Program-made: the position numbers and the translations under genes | The notes under the pieces: model-generated | Databases searched by the model: none | Told to the model about the DNA's origin: nothing | Seen by the model: only the letters and a program-made list of their open reading frames with translations | NCBI GenBank assembly: GCA_019636495.1 | Contig: JAHBXL010000003.1 | Location: forward strand, 1 to 64,000 | Length of the DNA stretch: 64,000 nt | Reading direction: 5' to 3' | Source: Phycisphaeraceae bacterium | GTDB lineage: Bacteria; Planctomycetota; Phycisphaerae; Phycisphaerales; UBA1924 | Shown: piece by piece, positions 1 through 8,671 of the stretch | Layout of the letters: every line of letters begins with the position of its first letter | How positions within the stretch are numbered: position 1 is the first letter of the stretch

Positions 1-99
1 ATGTGGTAGTAGTTCATAGTTGAATTTGGGATGCAGGATGTGAATGAACACATACCGCATGATATAAGTTATGATTGCACACGAAGACTATGCGCCATA
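1..99. other. AT-rich stretch at window edge
   Basis: This first stretch has no recognisable gene and is clearly richer in A and T than everything after it. It lies downstream of the minus-strand YggX-fusion gene. No inverted repeat or transposase remnant is visible in it. It may be an ordinary intergenic region or the edge of something outside the window. Confidence 0.4.
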
Positions 100-792
100 T
101 CACGCGTTGCTGCTGGTGATCTGCTCATGCAGCGCATCATCGATCCCGAGGAACTCGCGCATGTGCTGGTCGTAGACCTCGCTGTCCTGGTCGCGCGAAA
201 GATCGAGCCGCAGTTCGTTGATGACCTTGGTCCCCTGGCCGATCCACGCGTTGAAGGTCTCCTGCGAGATGTGCTCGTGAATCCACAGCCCCAGCGGGCC
301 GCGGAAGGGTGGCCGCGGCATCTTCGTGCCCGGTCGGCCCGTCTTGTGGTCGATGAACGTTCCGGGCGGGAAGGACGCGGGGTCGGGCCGCGGCCCGCTT
401 GCGGCATTGCCGTCGAGCAGGCTGATGCCGTCCCTCTTCGCGCCGCCCTTGGCCGCGACCTCGGGCACCTCGCGCCCGAGTTGGCGGAGCAGATCGGCCA
501 GCGCGTTCTTGGGCAGCAGGTCGCCGCGCTCGACCGCGATGGTGTAGCCGCGCACGGCGAACTGCGCTGCGCGGTCCTTGTCGCCGGCCTTGAGCATCGA
601 CTCCGCGGCCAACTGATAGGCCTTGCTCATGCCGGGCGCGAGTTCGGTGCAGCGGATGTAGGACTCGGCGGCCTCGGCGTGCCGGCCGGCCTGCACGAGG
701 GCCTGGGCGAGCGAGAAGTGGGCCATCTCGTTCTCAGGATCGGCCTGGGCCATGTTCTGAAACTGCGCGATTCGGCGGTCGAGGTCGGTCAT
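100..792 (-). CDS. TPR protein with C-terminal YggX-like (Fe(II)-trafficking) domain
   Basis: A 230-residue protein. Residues about 1-95 are TPR-like helical repeats (pattern A-x-FSLAQAL-x-QAGRHAEAA). Residues about 165-225 match YggX, the small protein linked to iron handling and protection of Fe-S enzymes from oxidative damage: W-I-H-E-H-I-S-x-E-T-F-x-A-W followed by K-V-I-N-E-L-R-L aligns with the YggX core. YggX is normally about 90 residues and free-standing, so this is a fusion. The N-terminal Cys conserved in enterobacterial YggX is absent from the matching segment; the only Cys seen lies in the TPR part. The start is the ATG at 792. The gene is divergent from aroDE. The domain call is secure; activity is not shown. 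Confidence 0.85.
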   Translation of the reverse strand: MTDLDRRIAQFQNMAQADPENEMAHFSLAQALVQAGRHAEAAESYIRCTELAPGMSKAYQLAAESMLKAGDKDRAAQFAVRGYTIAVERGDLLPKNALADLLRQLGREVPEVAAKGGAKRDGISLLDGNAASGPRPDPASFPPGTFIDHKTGRPGTKMPRPPFRGPLGLWIHEHISQETFNAWIGQGTKVINELRLDLSRDQDSEVYDQHMREFLGIDDALHEQITSSNA

Positions 793-812
793 GCGGGAAC
801 GGTAGGGGCGAG

Positions 813-905
813 CGGGACCCGAGTCCTGAGCCTTGGGTTCGCGCGCTCTCTGTACCCCGTCACACTCCGTGGCAGGACTCGGGACCGAAGCACTCAGGAC
901 CCCTC
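813..905. repeat. Imperfect inverted repeat of the cctgagtcctgag family
   Basis: Between the divergent YggX-fusion and aroDE genes, the segment at 815-829 (gggacccgagtcctg) is matched by its near-perfect reverse complement at 873-887. Shorter gtcctgag/ctcaggac copies lie beside them. Similar words recur at 41691-41750, so this looks like a dispersed intergenic repeat rather than a regulator site. Confidence 0.5.
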
Positions 906-931
906 TCCCTCTCCTTTCCTACGCTTCCTCA

Positions 932-2737
932 ATGCCCACGCTTCTGTGCGTGCCGATCATGGTGGAGGACGAGCCGACCGCGCTCCGCGATGCCGCCGAA
1001 GCGCGCGATGCCGGGGCGGACATCGTTGAGTATCGCATCGATTCGTTCTTCACCGGGTCGCGGTCGGCCGATGGTTCGCTGGACGAGCGCGAGGTTCGGG
1101 CGATTCTGCGGATGGTGCGCGATTGCCCGCTGCCGTGCATTGTCACGTGTCGCGCGGCGAGCGAGGCGGGCGGTGGGGGGGAGAGTGGGGGGGGCGGGTA
1201 CGACGGCGACGATGCGGCGCGGGTCGCGCTGTACGAGAAACTGGGCACTGCGGGCGACGAGGATTCCGGCCGCGGCAGGCCCGATTGGCTTGCGCCGCGG
1301 TATATCGACGTGGAACACTCGACCTATTCGCGGAGCGCGAACATCCGGCAGAAGATCGATCTGGCCGTCGACCATCCGGGCCAGCGGCGGCTGGTCTCGA
1401 CGGGGCTGATTCTCTCGTTCCACGATTTTGCGGGCCGTCCGCCGGACCTGCTGCGCCGATTGGCGGCGATCGCGCACGAACCGGCGGCGCGGATCGCCAA
1501 GATCGCGATGACCGCGCGGAGCGTTCGCGACAATCTTGAGTTGTTCGATCTGCTGGCGGACAACGCCGCGGGCAAGCCGATGATCGCGCTGGCGATGGGG
1601 CGTTTCGGGCTGATGTCGCGCGTGCTGGCGCCGAAGTTTGGCGGCTTCCTGACCTTCGCCGCGTTGCGACCCGGCGCGGGCACCGCGCCCGGGCAGCCGA
1701 CGGTGCGCGATCTGCTGGAGTTGTACCGCTTCCGCGCCATCAACCGACAGACGCGCGTGCTCGGCGTGATCGGCTGGCCGGTCGATCAATCGATGTCGCC
1801 GGTTGTTCACAACGCGGGCCTCGAGGCCTACCGCGCGGACAGTTGGGACGTGGCGGATCACGACCCGTGCAACGCGGTGTATCTGCCGTTGCCGGTGGGG
1901 CCGGAGTACGAGCACTTCAAGGCGACGATCGATGCGCTGGTCGAGCACCCGCGCCTCGACTTTGCGGGGTGCAGCGTCACGGTGCCCCACAAGCAGCACC
2001 TTGTGCGATTCGCGCGTGAGCGCATCGCCGCGGGCGACACGCGGTGGACGATCGACGCCGTCAGCACGCTGGCGGGCGCGGCGAACACGTTGATCGTTGA
2101 GCGCACGGGGGAGGCAGCGGGGTACACCGCGGCGCGTGTCGAGAACACCGATGCGCCCGCCGCGGCGGGGTGCCTGGCGCAGGCGCTCGAGACGCTGGTC
2201 GGGCGCACAATCGTGCTGATCGGCGCGGGCGGCGTGGCCCGGGCCATCGCCGCGGGCCTGCTCGCCGAGGATGCGCGCGTCGTCGTGATGAACCGCACGC
2301 GCGAAAGTGCGGACCAGATGGTCGCGGAACTGCGGTCGCGTCTGAGCGATGATGCAGCGCGCCAGCGGCTCTCCGCGGCGGACATCGCGGACCTGGCGAG
2401 GATCAACCCCGATGCGGCGGTCAACTGCACACCCCAGGGCATGACGGGCGGCCCCGCGCCGCGTGCGTGCGCGATCGACCCCAACCTGCTCCGGGCATGG
2501 AGCGCAGCGCACCGAGCGCGGCCCGATCGCGGCGAGGTCGAGCCCGTTGTGTTCGATACCGTGTACAACCCGTTGCGTACACCGCTGCTCGGCGCGGCGG
2601 ACGAACTGGGCCTCACGCTGATCGACGGGCTGGGCATGTTCGTGGCGCAGGCGGGGATGCAGTTCACGGCGTGGACGGGCCGGCCCGCGCCCCTACGGCT
2701 GTTCGACCGCATCTGCCGCGACGCGCTGGGGGGCTGA
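932..2737 (+). CDS. aroDE: Bifunctional 3-dehydroquinate dehydratase (type I) / shikimate 5-dehydrogenase
   Basis: A 601-residue fusion carrying out steps 3 and 4 of the shikimate pathway. The N-terminal half is a type I dehydroquinase: LILSFHDF supplies the catalytic His and KIAMTARS the Schiff-base Lys, with MGRFGLMSR downstream. The C-terminal half is shikimate dehydrogenase: GVIGWPVDQSMSPVVHN at the substrate site, SVTVPHK with the catalytic Lys, the nucleotide-binding IGAGGVARAI, and VNCTPQGMTGG. The ATG at 932 (MPTLLCVPIM) begins the dehydratase fold; the longer open frame from 833 has no family support. The AroD-AroE order is known from plants, chlamydiae and planctomycetes. Chorismate synthase lies at 41822, so the pathway genes are split. 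Confidence 0.95.
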   Translation: MPTLLCVPIMVEDEPTALRDAAEARDAGADIVEYRIDSFFTGSRSADGSLDEREVRAILRMVRDCPLPCIVTCRAASEAGGGGESGGGGYDGDDAARVALYEKLGTAGDEDSGRGRPDWLAPRYIDVEHSTYSRSANIRQKIDLAVDHPGQRRLVSTGLILSFHDFAGRPPDLLRRLAAIAHEPAARIAKIAMTARSVRDNLELFDLLADNAAGKPMIALAMGRFGLMSRVLAPKFGGFLTFAALRPGAGTAPGQPTVRDLLELYRFRAINRQTRVLGVIGWPVDQSMSPVVHNAGLEAYRADSWDVADHDPCNAVYLPLPVGPEYEHFKATIDALVEHPRLDFAGCSVTVPHKQHLVRFARERIAAGDTRWTIDAVSTLAGAANTLIVERTGEAAGYTAARVENTDAPAAAGCLAQALETLVGRTIVLIGAGGVARAIAAGLLAEDARVVVMNRTRESADQMVAELRSRLSDDAARQRLSAADIADLARINPDAAVNCTPQGMTGGPAPRACAIDPNLLRAWSAAHRARPDRGEVEPVVFDTVYNPLRTPLLGAADELGLTLIDGLGMFVAQAGMQFTAWTGRPAPLRLFDRICRDALGG

Positions 2738-2865
2738 GGCCGTCGCATCCGCGCTGCAACCGCGCGGTGGCGCTGGACGAATCTCTGGACAAGTGATCAA
2801 CGCTGGGCGGGTTCGTATCCCGCGTGGACCGCCCGTTGGTTGTGCTGTCCTCGGAGGGCCGACCG

Positions 2866-3222
2866 ATGACCGTGTCTTCAGTCGCTTCGAGCCGTCAGGT
2901 GCTTTTCCCCGACCACTACTGCTGGTACCTGCTGGTGTGCGCGCTGGATCTGGTGCTGACGAACACGATGATCCATCACTTCGGCGCGATTGAGGTGAAC
3001 GGCCTGGCCGCGCGGGTGATCGAGTCGGGCGGCTTCTGGGGGTTGATCGCCTTCAAGATGGCGACCGCCATGCTGGTGATTGCGATCTGCGAGCATGTCG
3101 GGCGCGTGCGGCCGGCGACGGCACGTCGCGTGGCCGAGTGGGCGATCGCGATTTCGGCGGTGCCGAGCGTGCTGTCGATGGCGCAACTGAGCGTGGTCGC
3201 GTACCGGAACATCGCGGCGTAG
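2866..3222 (+). CDS. Small membrane protein, DUF5658-like
   Basis: An unknown 118-residue protein with three to four hydrophobic helices. The DHYCWYLLVCALDLVLT...GAIEVNGLAARVI pattern resembles DUF5658 membrane proteins, whose function is unknown to me. The ATG at 2866 is chosen because GGAGG sits eight to nine bases upstream; a GTG at 2824 would extend it by 14 residues without an obvious ribosome site. It converges with the dehydratase at 3253, only 30 bases away. Confidence 0.65.
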   Translation: MTVSSVASSRQVLFPDHYCWYLLVCALDLVLTNTMIHHFGAIEVNGLAARVIESGGFWGLIAFKMATAMLVIAICEHVGRVRPATARRVAEWAIAISAVPSVLSMAQLSVVAYRNIAA

Positions 3223-3252
3223 TTGCCGCGCAGCCGCTTTGATCGGCCTGCC

Positions 3253-3789
3253 TCAAGGCACCGGGATGCCACTCGTCCGCAGAAGCGTCTTGAAGCCTTC
3301 GCCGAAGACGAAGTTGTGCTCGGGGAACGCCTCGCCTGTCCGTCCCGCCCCGCCCATGTTCTGGTCGAGGTGACTGAACATCATCTCGACCTGTCCGATC
3401 TCCTCGAAGCCCGCGGCCGCGTGCGCATGGTCAAACAACGCGATCAGGATGCGCGTGCTTGCGCCCGCGGCATCCATCCGCTCGATTGTCGCGGTGTAGC
3501 GCAGCGTCGTGCCGGGGGTCGCTTCGCGCGAGATCTCCGCCCGATTGATCTTCGCCAAGATCACCTTCTCGCGGAAGGACTCGGCGTGCCCGACGAGAAT
3601 CCCCGCCGTCTGCGCGCACCCCTCGATGATGAGGCTCGCCGGCATCACCGGCAGTGCAGGCAGATCGCGTGTTGGATCGGCCGCAAAGTGGTCGTGCAGA
3701 TGCTCCTCGGCGAGCGAGATGTTCTTGATGGCCACCATCCGCTGCCGCGGCACGAGTTCCACGACGCGATCGATCCACATCCAGCGCAC
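3253..3789 (-). CDS. FabZ/FabA-like hotdog 3-hydroxyacyl-ACP dehydratase
   Basis: A 178-residue hotdog-fold protein. The dehydratase core is visible: a candidate catalytic His in HLHDHFAADP, then after an insertion PVMPASLIIEGCAQTAGILVG, which carries the conserved Glu (IIEG) and matches the FabA/FabZ central helix. Standard FabZ has HFPG-x3-PGV, so there is a short insertion between the His and the helix. It is the last gene of a minus-strand trio after a FabZ (4257-4688) and an acyl carrier protein (3829-4215). The role is acyl-ACP processing; whether it serves primary fatty-acid synthesis or a special lipid cannot be told. Confidence 0.75.
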   Translation of the reverse strand: MRWMWIDRVVELVPRQRMVAIKNISLAEEHLHDHFAADPTRDLPALPVMPASLIIEGCAQTAGILVGHAESFREKVILAKINRAEISREATPGTTLRYTATIERMDAAGASTRILIALFDHAHAAAGFEEIGQVEMMFSHLDQNMGGAGRTGEAFPEHNFVFGEGFKTLLRTSGIPVP

Positions 3790-3828
3790 GGTTTGATCCT
3801 GTCGGCGCCGGCGCGAGAAGCCCGGCGG

Positions 3829-4215
3829 TCACTTGGCCGCGACTTTGCCTTCGATGAACCGCACGATGGTCTCGACGGTGAAGAGCGAGGCGACCTTGGA
3901 GACCTTGGGGTCCTTCTCAAAGGCGGTAAAGTCCACGTGCGGCAGGCGGGCCTTGAGCGCGGCCAGACCTTCGGTCGTGACCATGCCGTCCTTGACGAAC
4001 TTGGGGTCCTGCGTCACGCCCTCGGGGAAGAGTTCGCCCTGGGCGATCTTGATGCCGAATGCTTGCTCGAGTTTGAAGACGATGTCGAGGAAGTCGATCG
4101 ACTCGGCGCCGAGGTCGTTGATCAGGGACGCCGAGGGGGTCACTTCGTCGTCGTCCACCGCCAGCGCATCGACCAGAACGTCGCGGACTTTGCTGAGAAT
4201 CTCGTCACGTGTCAT
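3829..4215 (-). CDS. Acyl carrier protein, long form
   Basis: A 128-residue acyl carrier protein. The phosphopantetheine attachment Ser lies in NDLGAESIDFLDIVFKLE, followed by the helix II/III region FGIKIAQGELFPEG. Standard ACPs are 75-80 residues; here about 50 extra residues separate that region from the final helix (FTVETIVRFIEG). It lies between two dehydratase genes on the same strand with gaps of 39 and 41 bases, so it is probably their acyl carrier. This long form need not be the housekeeping AcpP. Confidence 0.85.
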   Translation of the reverse strand: MTRDEILSKVRDVLVDALAVDDDEVTPSASLINDLGAESIDFLDIVFKLEQAFGIKIAQGELFPEGVTQDPKFVKDGMVTTEGLAALKARLPHVDFTAFEKDPKVSKVASLFTVETIVRFIEGKVAAK

Positions 4216-4256
4216 GTGGGCGGGAGTTTAGGCCGCGGACGGGCGGTCGTCCGTGA

Positions 4257-4688
4257 TCACCGATTCGCATCCACTTGCACGGGGCGGAGCGTGAAACGCC
4301 CGGAAACGGCCGTCGCCTCTCCGCCGGATTCGGGGGAGCCCGCATGGCCGCAGCGGATCACGGTCCCTTCGCCCTTGAACTCGAGCGTCCCATCCTCGCC
4401 GGCTTTGTGCAACGACACCTCGATACGCAGCGTGTCGCCCGGACGAACAAACGAGCCGTACTTGAGCGCACGCACGCCGCCCAGCACCATCCGCCGCCCT
4501 TCGCCGCCGCGAGCCTCGGCCAGCCGGCGCGCGGCGTGGACCAGCGACTCGATCATGAACACGCCGGGCAGCACCGGGAAGCCGGGGAAGTGATCCTGCA
4601 AGTACTCCTCGGACCGTGTGACCTGCTTGATGGTCACGATCCGATCGGCCGATTGTTGGAGCACGCGGTCGACGAAGTCGAAGTGCAT
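4257..4688 (-). CDS. 3-hydroxyacyl-ACP dehydratase FabZ-like
   Basis: A 143-residue hotdog protein that dehydrates 3-hydroxyacyl-ACP. The FabZ active-site segment YLQDHFPGFPVLPGVFMIE contains the catalytic His and Glu. The ATG at 4688 (MHFDFVDRVLQQ) is chosen; the open frame runs further upstream but would overlap the divergent recO gene. It is the first gene of the trio with the ACP and the second dehydratase. Its start is only 57 bases from the recO start, so both promoters must lie in that gap. Confidence 0.85.
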   Translation of the reverse strand: MHFDFVDRVLQQSADRIVTIKQVTRSEEYLQDHFPGFPVLPGVFMIESLVHAARRLAEARGGEGRRMVLGGVRALKYGSFVRPGDTLRIEVSLHKAGEDGTLEFKGEGTVIRCGHAGSPESGGEATAVSGRFTLRPVQVDANR

Positions 4689-4745
4689 GGGCAGACGGTA
4701 TCCGCCGGGCGCGCCGGTGCCCACCATACAAACGTACGATCGGCC

Positions 4746-5510
4746 GTGCCTGCGATTCATGACGACGCCGTCTGCATCCGCCACTGGGACTGGTCCGAGA
4801 CCAGCCAGGCGGTGTCGCTGTTCACGCGCGGGCACGGGCTGGTGCGTGCGTTGGCCAAGGGCTCGCGCCGCGCGAAGTCGCCGTACTCCGGCGGGGTCGA
4901 GATGCTGACGCGGGGCGAGGCGGGCCTGATCGTGCGGCCCAACACCGAACTGGCCCTGCTCACCGAGTGGGACTTGCGCGAGACATACCCGGCGTTGCGT
5001 CGCAGCCTCGCGGCGTTCAACGCGGGGATGTACTTTGCCGACCTGGTGCAGCGTTTCGTGCACGACCATGATGCGCACACCGCGCTGTTCGACGCGCTCG
5101 CATCATCGCTGGCCGAACTCGGCGCCGATGGGACCGAGGCGATGCTCGACGCGGTCGTGCGCTTCCAGTGGGCGGTGCTGCGCGAGGCGGGGTTCCGGCC
5201 GTTGCTCGGAGAATCAAGCACGGGCGCCGATGTACCCGAGGCGGAGGTGCTGGTCTTTGACCCGGAGCATGGCGGGGTTCGCACGGTCGTCGGCCCCGGA
5301 CCTCACTCGGGCTGGAAAGTCCGCCGCGGCACGATCGAACTGCTGCGTCGCGTGGCCGGCATTGGCGTTGGAGGCGCGGGTGAAGGGATGGAAGCGGAGA
5401 CGCTTCTGCGCGCGGCGCGGCTGCTGGGGGCGTATGTCTCGCACGTGCTTGGGGAGGAGCCGCCGACGCAGCGGCCAGCGCTTTCGGGCGCGCACTCGGA
5501 CGTTGGATAA
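4746..5510 (+). CDS. recO: DNA repair protein RecO
   Basis: A 254-residue protein of the size and layout of RecO, which loads RecA on gapped DNA with RecF and RecR. The N-terminal OB-fold segment shows the usual pattern (ETSQAVSLFTRGHGLVRALAKGSRR), followed by a helical region with YFADLVQRFV. The start is taken as GTG 4746 (VPAIHDDAV), the position expected for RecO and next to the divergent fabZ start. No zinc Cys cluster is seen. Confidence 0.85.
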   Translation: MPAIHDDAVCIRHWDWSETSQAVSLFTRGHGLVRALAKGSRRAKSPYSGGVEMLTRGEAGLIVRPNTELALLTEWDLRETYPALRRSLAAFNAGMYFADLVQRFVHDHDAHTALFDALASSLAELGADGTEAMLDAVVRFQWAVLREAGFRPLLGESSTGADVPEAEVLVFDPEHGGVRTVVGPGPHSGWKVRRGTIELLRRVAGIGVGGAGEGMEAETLLRAARLLGAYVSHVLGEEPPTQRPALSGAHSDVG

Positions 5511-5669
5511 CCGTCAGAATGAGCGGATGTGCGGTTCGGAGCGCCGTCCGTGCCCGAGTCGTCGTTGGGGGAATGAAGTGGGTGGTCCGGCGGGTCGATG
5601 GAGCCCCAACACGGAGGGCACCGGTCCCGCACGGAAGCGGGAGTGCGGTCCTCCTTCTCGGACCGTGCC

Positions 5670-7181
5670 ATGAACCCAGATGTGCTTGAGAAAGTTCTCG
5701 TTTGCCGCGATCTGCCCTCGCTGCCGGCGGTGGCATCGAGGGTCGTTGAACTGACGCAGAAGGACCAGATGTCGTTCAAGGAGTTGGCCGAGACGATCCA
5801 GAACGACCAGGCGCTGGCGGCGAAGATTCTGCGGACGGTGAACTCGAGCCTCTTCGGGTTGAGGAAGCGTTGCTCGAGCATCAACCAGGCGATCGTGATG
5901 CTCGGCCTGTCGGCGGTGAAGTCGCTGGCGCTGGGATTCTCGCTGGTTGGCGCGATCAAGGACTCGGCGGGCGAGAGTTTCGACATGGCGGAATACTGGC
6001 GGCGCGCGCTGTATACCGGCGTCGCGGCCAAGAACATCGCCGCGTTGGCGGGCGTGCCGAACCAGGAGGAGTGCTTCCTCGGCGGGCTGTTGCAGGATGT
6101 GGGCATGGTCGCGCTGCACAAGGCGCTGGGCCGCCCGTACCTGGCCGCAATCGCCGAAGCGGGTGGCGACCACCGGAAGGTTGCCGAATGCGAACTGGCG
6201 ACGTTCCACGTGCAGCACTCGGACATTGGCGCGCTGCTCGCGCAGCGCTGGAAACTCCCCGAGGAACTCGTGATGCCGATCAAGTATCACGAGCGGCCGA
6301 CCGCCGCGCCCGGCGAGCACTCGGCGATCTGTCGCGCCGTGGGTCTGGGCAATATCGCGGCGGAACTAATGGTCGCGGCGGAGCCGGGGCCCGTGCTTCG
6401 GCGGTTCTATGAGAAGGCCGAGCAGTGGTTTGCGATTGACCAGAGCAACGCGGACGAGGTTCTGAAGGCCATCGGGACCGCGACGAAGGAGGTGGCTCGG
6501 TTTCTGGCGGTGCCGACGGGTGGAGTGGCGAACACGTCCGAAGTGCTCGAACGCGCCCGCGAGCAGATGGCGCAGATCACGCTGCCCGAGACCTTGGTCC
6601 AGGGGATTGACCTGCCGATGGGCGGGCCCGGCGACGGCAGTTGCGACGAACTGACCGGGGTCGCGAGCCGGCTGAGGTTCGAGCAGACGCTGGTTGCGGC
6701 GTTCGAACAGGCCCGTGCGGGGACGACGGTCGCGAGCGTGGCGATCTTCGACATCGACGGGCTGGGCGCTGTGAACACGGCGTGCGGCGAAGATGCGGGC
6801 GACAACATTCTGGTGGTTGTCGCGGGCCGGCTGCAGCGTTCGCTCGGGCCGGTGCGCGGACTCGTGGCGCGGCTCGAGGGCGGCCGGTTCGGCCTGGTTC
6901 TGCCGCGGGTCGGCCGCAATGAAGCGGTGAAGATCTGCGAGTCCGCCCGTCTGTATGTCGGTGCCGAGCCTGTGAAACTCGTGGCGGGACGCGCCGGCGC
7001 TGCGCCTGAGGTTCGTGTCACGATGTCGGCGGGACTTGTGCACCTCGACGCGGACATCGCGTGCCGGTTCGAAGATGCCGGCGCGGTCGTTCAGACCGTC
7101 GACAAGGCGCTTGCCGCGGCGAAGCGCGCCGGCAGGAACTCCATGCGCGTGTATACGCCGGCGATGAAGGCCGCGGCGTGA
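5670..7181 (+). CDS. HDOD protein with degenerate GGDEF domain
   Basis: A 503-residue signalling protein. Residues about 10-210 are an HDOD domain (LPSLPAVASRVVELTQ, then ILRTVNSSLFGLRK and AIVMLGLSAVKSLALG, with GGLLQDVGM). Residues about 325-490 are GGDEF-like, opening with DELTGVASRLRFE. The signature that should read GGDEF or GGEEF reads EGGRF near residue 403, so diguanylate cyclase activity is unlikely; it may bind GTP or act as a scaffold. The start ATG 5670 gives the HDOD N-terminus. It converges with the M16 peptidase gene nine bases further on. Confidence 0.85.
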   Translation: MNPDVLEKVLVCRDLPSLPAVASRVVELTQKDQMSFKELAETIQNDQALAAKILRTVNSSLFGLRKRCSSINQAIVMLGLSAVKSLALGFSLVGAIKDSAGESFDMAEYWRRALYTGVAAKNIAALAGVPNQEECFLGGLLQDVGMVALHKALGRPYLAAIAEAGGDHRKVAECELATFHVQHSDIGALLAQRWKLPEELVMPIKYHERPTAAPGEHSAICRAVGLGNIAAELMVAAEPGPVLRRFYEKAEQWFAIDQSNADEVLKAIGTATKEVARFLAVPTGGVANTSEVLERAREQMAQITLPETLVQGIDLPMGGPGDGSCDELTGVASRLRFEQTLVAAFEQARAGTTVASVAIFDIDGLGAVNTACGEDAGDNILVVVAGRLQRSLGPVRGLVARLEGGRFGLVLPRVGRNEAVKICESARLYVGAEPVKLVAGRAGAAPEVRVTMSAGLVHLDADIACRFEDAGAVVQTVDKALAAAKRAGRNSMRVYTPAMKAAA

Positions 7182-7190
7182 GGTCGTGGC

Positions 7191-8468
7191 TCACTGTGCG
7201 GGGAGCATCCGGCCGACGGTCCGAGGGCGGAGGGGGACGTCTCCGAGCAGAGCGCGGACATCGTCGAGTGTGACGGCGTTGATGCGCTCAAGTTCTTCTT
7301 CCAGCGTCGTGTACTCGGGCCGGTACATCCACTGCCGGCCGAGCCGCTGCATGCGCCCGCCGGGCCGCTCGCCCGCGACGGTCACGCCGGTCGCTGCCTT
7401 GGCGCGGATGCGGGCGAGGTCGTCGTGGGTCACGGTGTCGCGCAGTGCGGCGGCCTCGCGCTCGACGATGGACCAGCACTCATCGAGCCGGTCGGGGTCA
7501 CAGGAGACGAACACCAGGAGTTCGCCGGCGCGGTCGCGCGGGTCGAAACCGGCCTCCGCGCTCTCGGCCAGCCCCGTTTCGACCAGCGCCCAGTGCAGGC
7601 GGCTGTTGTCGGGGCCGCCAAGCGCCTGTGCGAGCAGTGTCGCGGCGTAGCGGCGCGGGTCGTTGGCATCGGGCGCAGGTGTGAGCATCAGCGCGTAGCC
7701 CCGGTTGACCTTCTCGCTGCGAAGCGTGAAGTCGCGGTCGGCGTAGGGCGGCGCGGCGTGGGCGCGCTGTGCGCCGGTGCGTGCCCAGGAGCCCGAGAGC
7801 CGCTCGATCTCGCGCACCGCCGCGTCGAAATCGACCTTTCCCGCCAGCGCGACGACGGTGTTGTCGGCCGAGTAGCGGTGCTCGAAGTAGGCCCGCATCT
7901 GCTCGACGCTCAGCGCTGCGATCGAGGCCTTCGTCCCCAGCACGCGGTGGCCGAGGGGGTGCATCCCCGCGTCGATGGTCGCGAGGGCTTCGTCGCGGGC
8001 GGGGTCCGCGCCGTAGTGCACTTCCACCGCGCGCTCGTAGAGCACCCAGAACGGATTGTCCTGGTACATGGCGATCTCTTCGAGAATGACGTTCTTCTCG
8101 GTGGTGAAGTCCTCCTCGCGGAGCGCGGGCCGCATCATGTCGCCGAGGATGTCGAGCGCGCCGCCCTCGCCCAGCAGGCGGTCGGGCAGGACGGTGGCGT
8201 GGAAGCACGTCATCTCGTGGCTGGTGTAGGCGTTGTTGCGCGCGCCGATGCGGTCAAAGTCGGCGTTGATGCGCTCGGCCGTCCGGCGGGCCGTGCCCTT
8301 GAACATCATGTGCTCGAGGAAGTGGCTCACGCCCATGACGGCCGAGGCCTCGTCGCGAGCGCCGGTGCGGACGAAGTACCCGGCCGCGGCCGAGTGCGCG
8401 TGCGGGTCCACCTCCGCGATGATGCGGAGGCCGTTTGCCAGCGTGTGTTCAATGAAAGTGACACCCAT
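7191..8468 (-). CDS. M16 family zinc peptidase
   Basis: A 425-residue metallopeptidase of the mitochondrial-processing-peptidase-like subfamily. The inverted zinc motif HFLEH (HxxEH) is near residue 50, and the distal Glu ligand is expected in NVILEEIAMYQDNP. The N-terminus (EHTLANGLRIIAE) is typical. The ATG at 8468 is preferred over the longer open frame, which has no family match. No signal peptide is seen, so it is probably cytoplasmic. All catalytic elements are present. Confidence 0.9.
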   Translation of the reverse strand: MGVTFIEHTLANGLRIIAEVDPHAHSAAAGYFVRTGARDEASAVMGVSHFLEHMMFKGTARRTAERINADFDRIGARNNAYTSHEMTCFHATVLPDRLLGEGGALDILGDMMRPALREEDFTTEKNVILEEIAMYQDNPFWVLYERAVEVHYGADPARDEALATIDAGMHPLGHRVLGTKASIAALSVEQMRAYFEHRYSADNTVVALAGKVDFDAAVREIERLSGSWARTGAQRAHAAPPYADRDFTLRSEKVNRGYALMLTPAPDANDPRRYAATLLAQALGGPDNSRLHWALVETGLAESAEAGFDPRDRAGELLVFVSCDPDRLDECWSIVEREAAALRDTVTHDDLARIRAKAATGVTVAGERPGGRMQRLGRQWMYRPEYTTLEEELERINAVTLDDVRALLGDVPLRPRTVGRMLPAQ

Positions 8469-8671
8469 GGCCCGAGTGTAGTCGGTGGCTGGGGCGGGCC
8501 GTCCGCCGATAACCGCCCCCGGCCCGGCACGGTCGCTACAGGCCCAACCGCGACTGGTCGGCGGGTGCCTCGCGGCTGGTCCGCCGGCCGGGACGTGGCA
8601 GTCTTGGTGCGCCCGTACGACGAATCGCCGGTTCGCGGCGTCGGCGTGCGGGCCCAACCAAAGACCCGAGG

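Noticed and set aside
929-2512. Long minus-strand frame opposite aroDE
   Set aside because: Same high-GC shadow effect; the plus-strand enzyme motifs are unambiguous.
2800-2835. T-arm-like stem-loop (gcggg ttcgtat cccgc) suggesting a tRNA
   Set aside because: The loop lacks the usual A at position 58, and no acceptor or anticodon stem can be built around it.
5511-5669. Hairpin-rich gap before the HDOD-GGDEF gene as a c-di-GMP riboswitch
   Set aside because: The conserved core of either c-di-GMP aptamer class could not be found.
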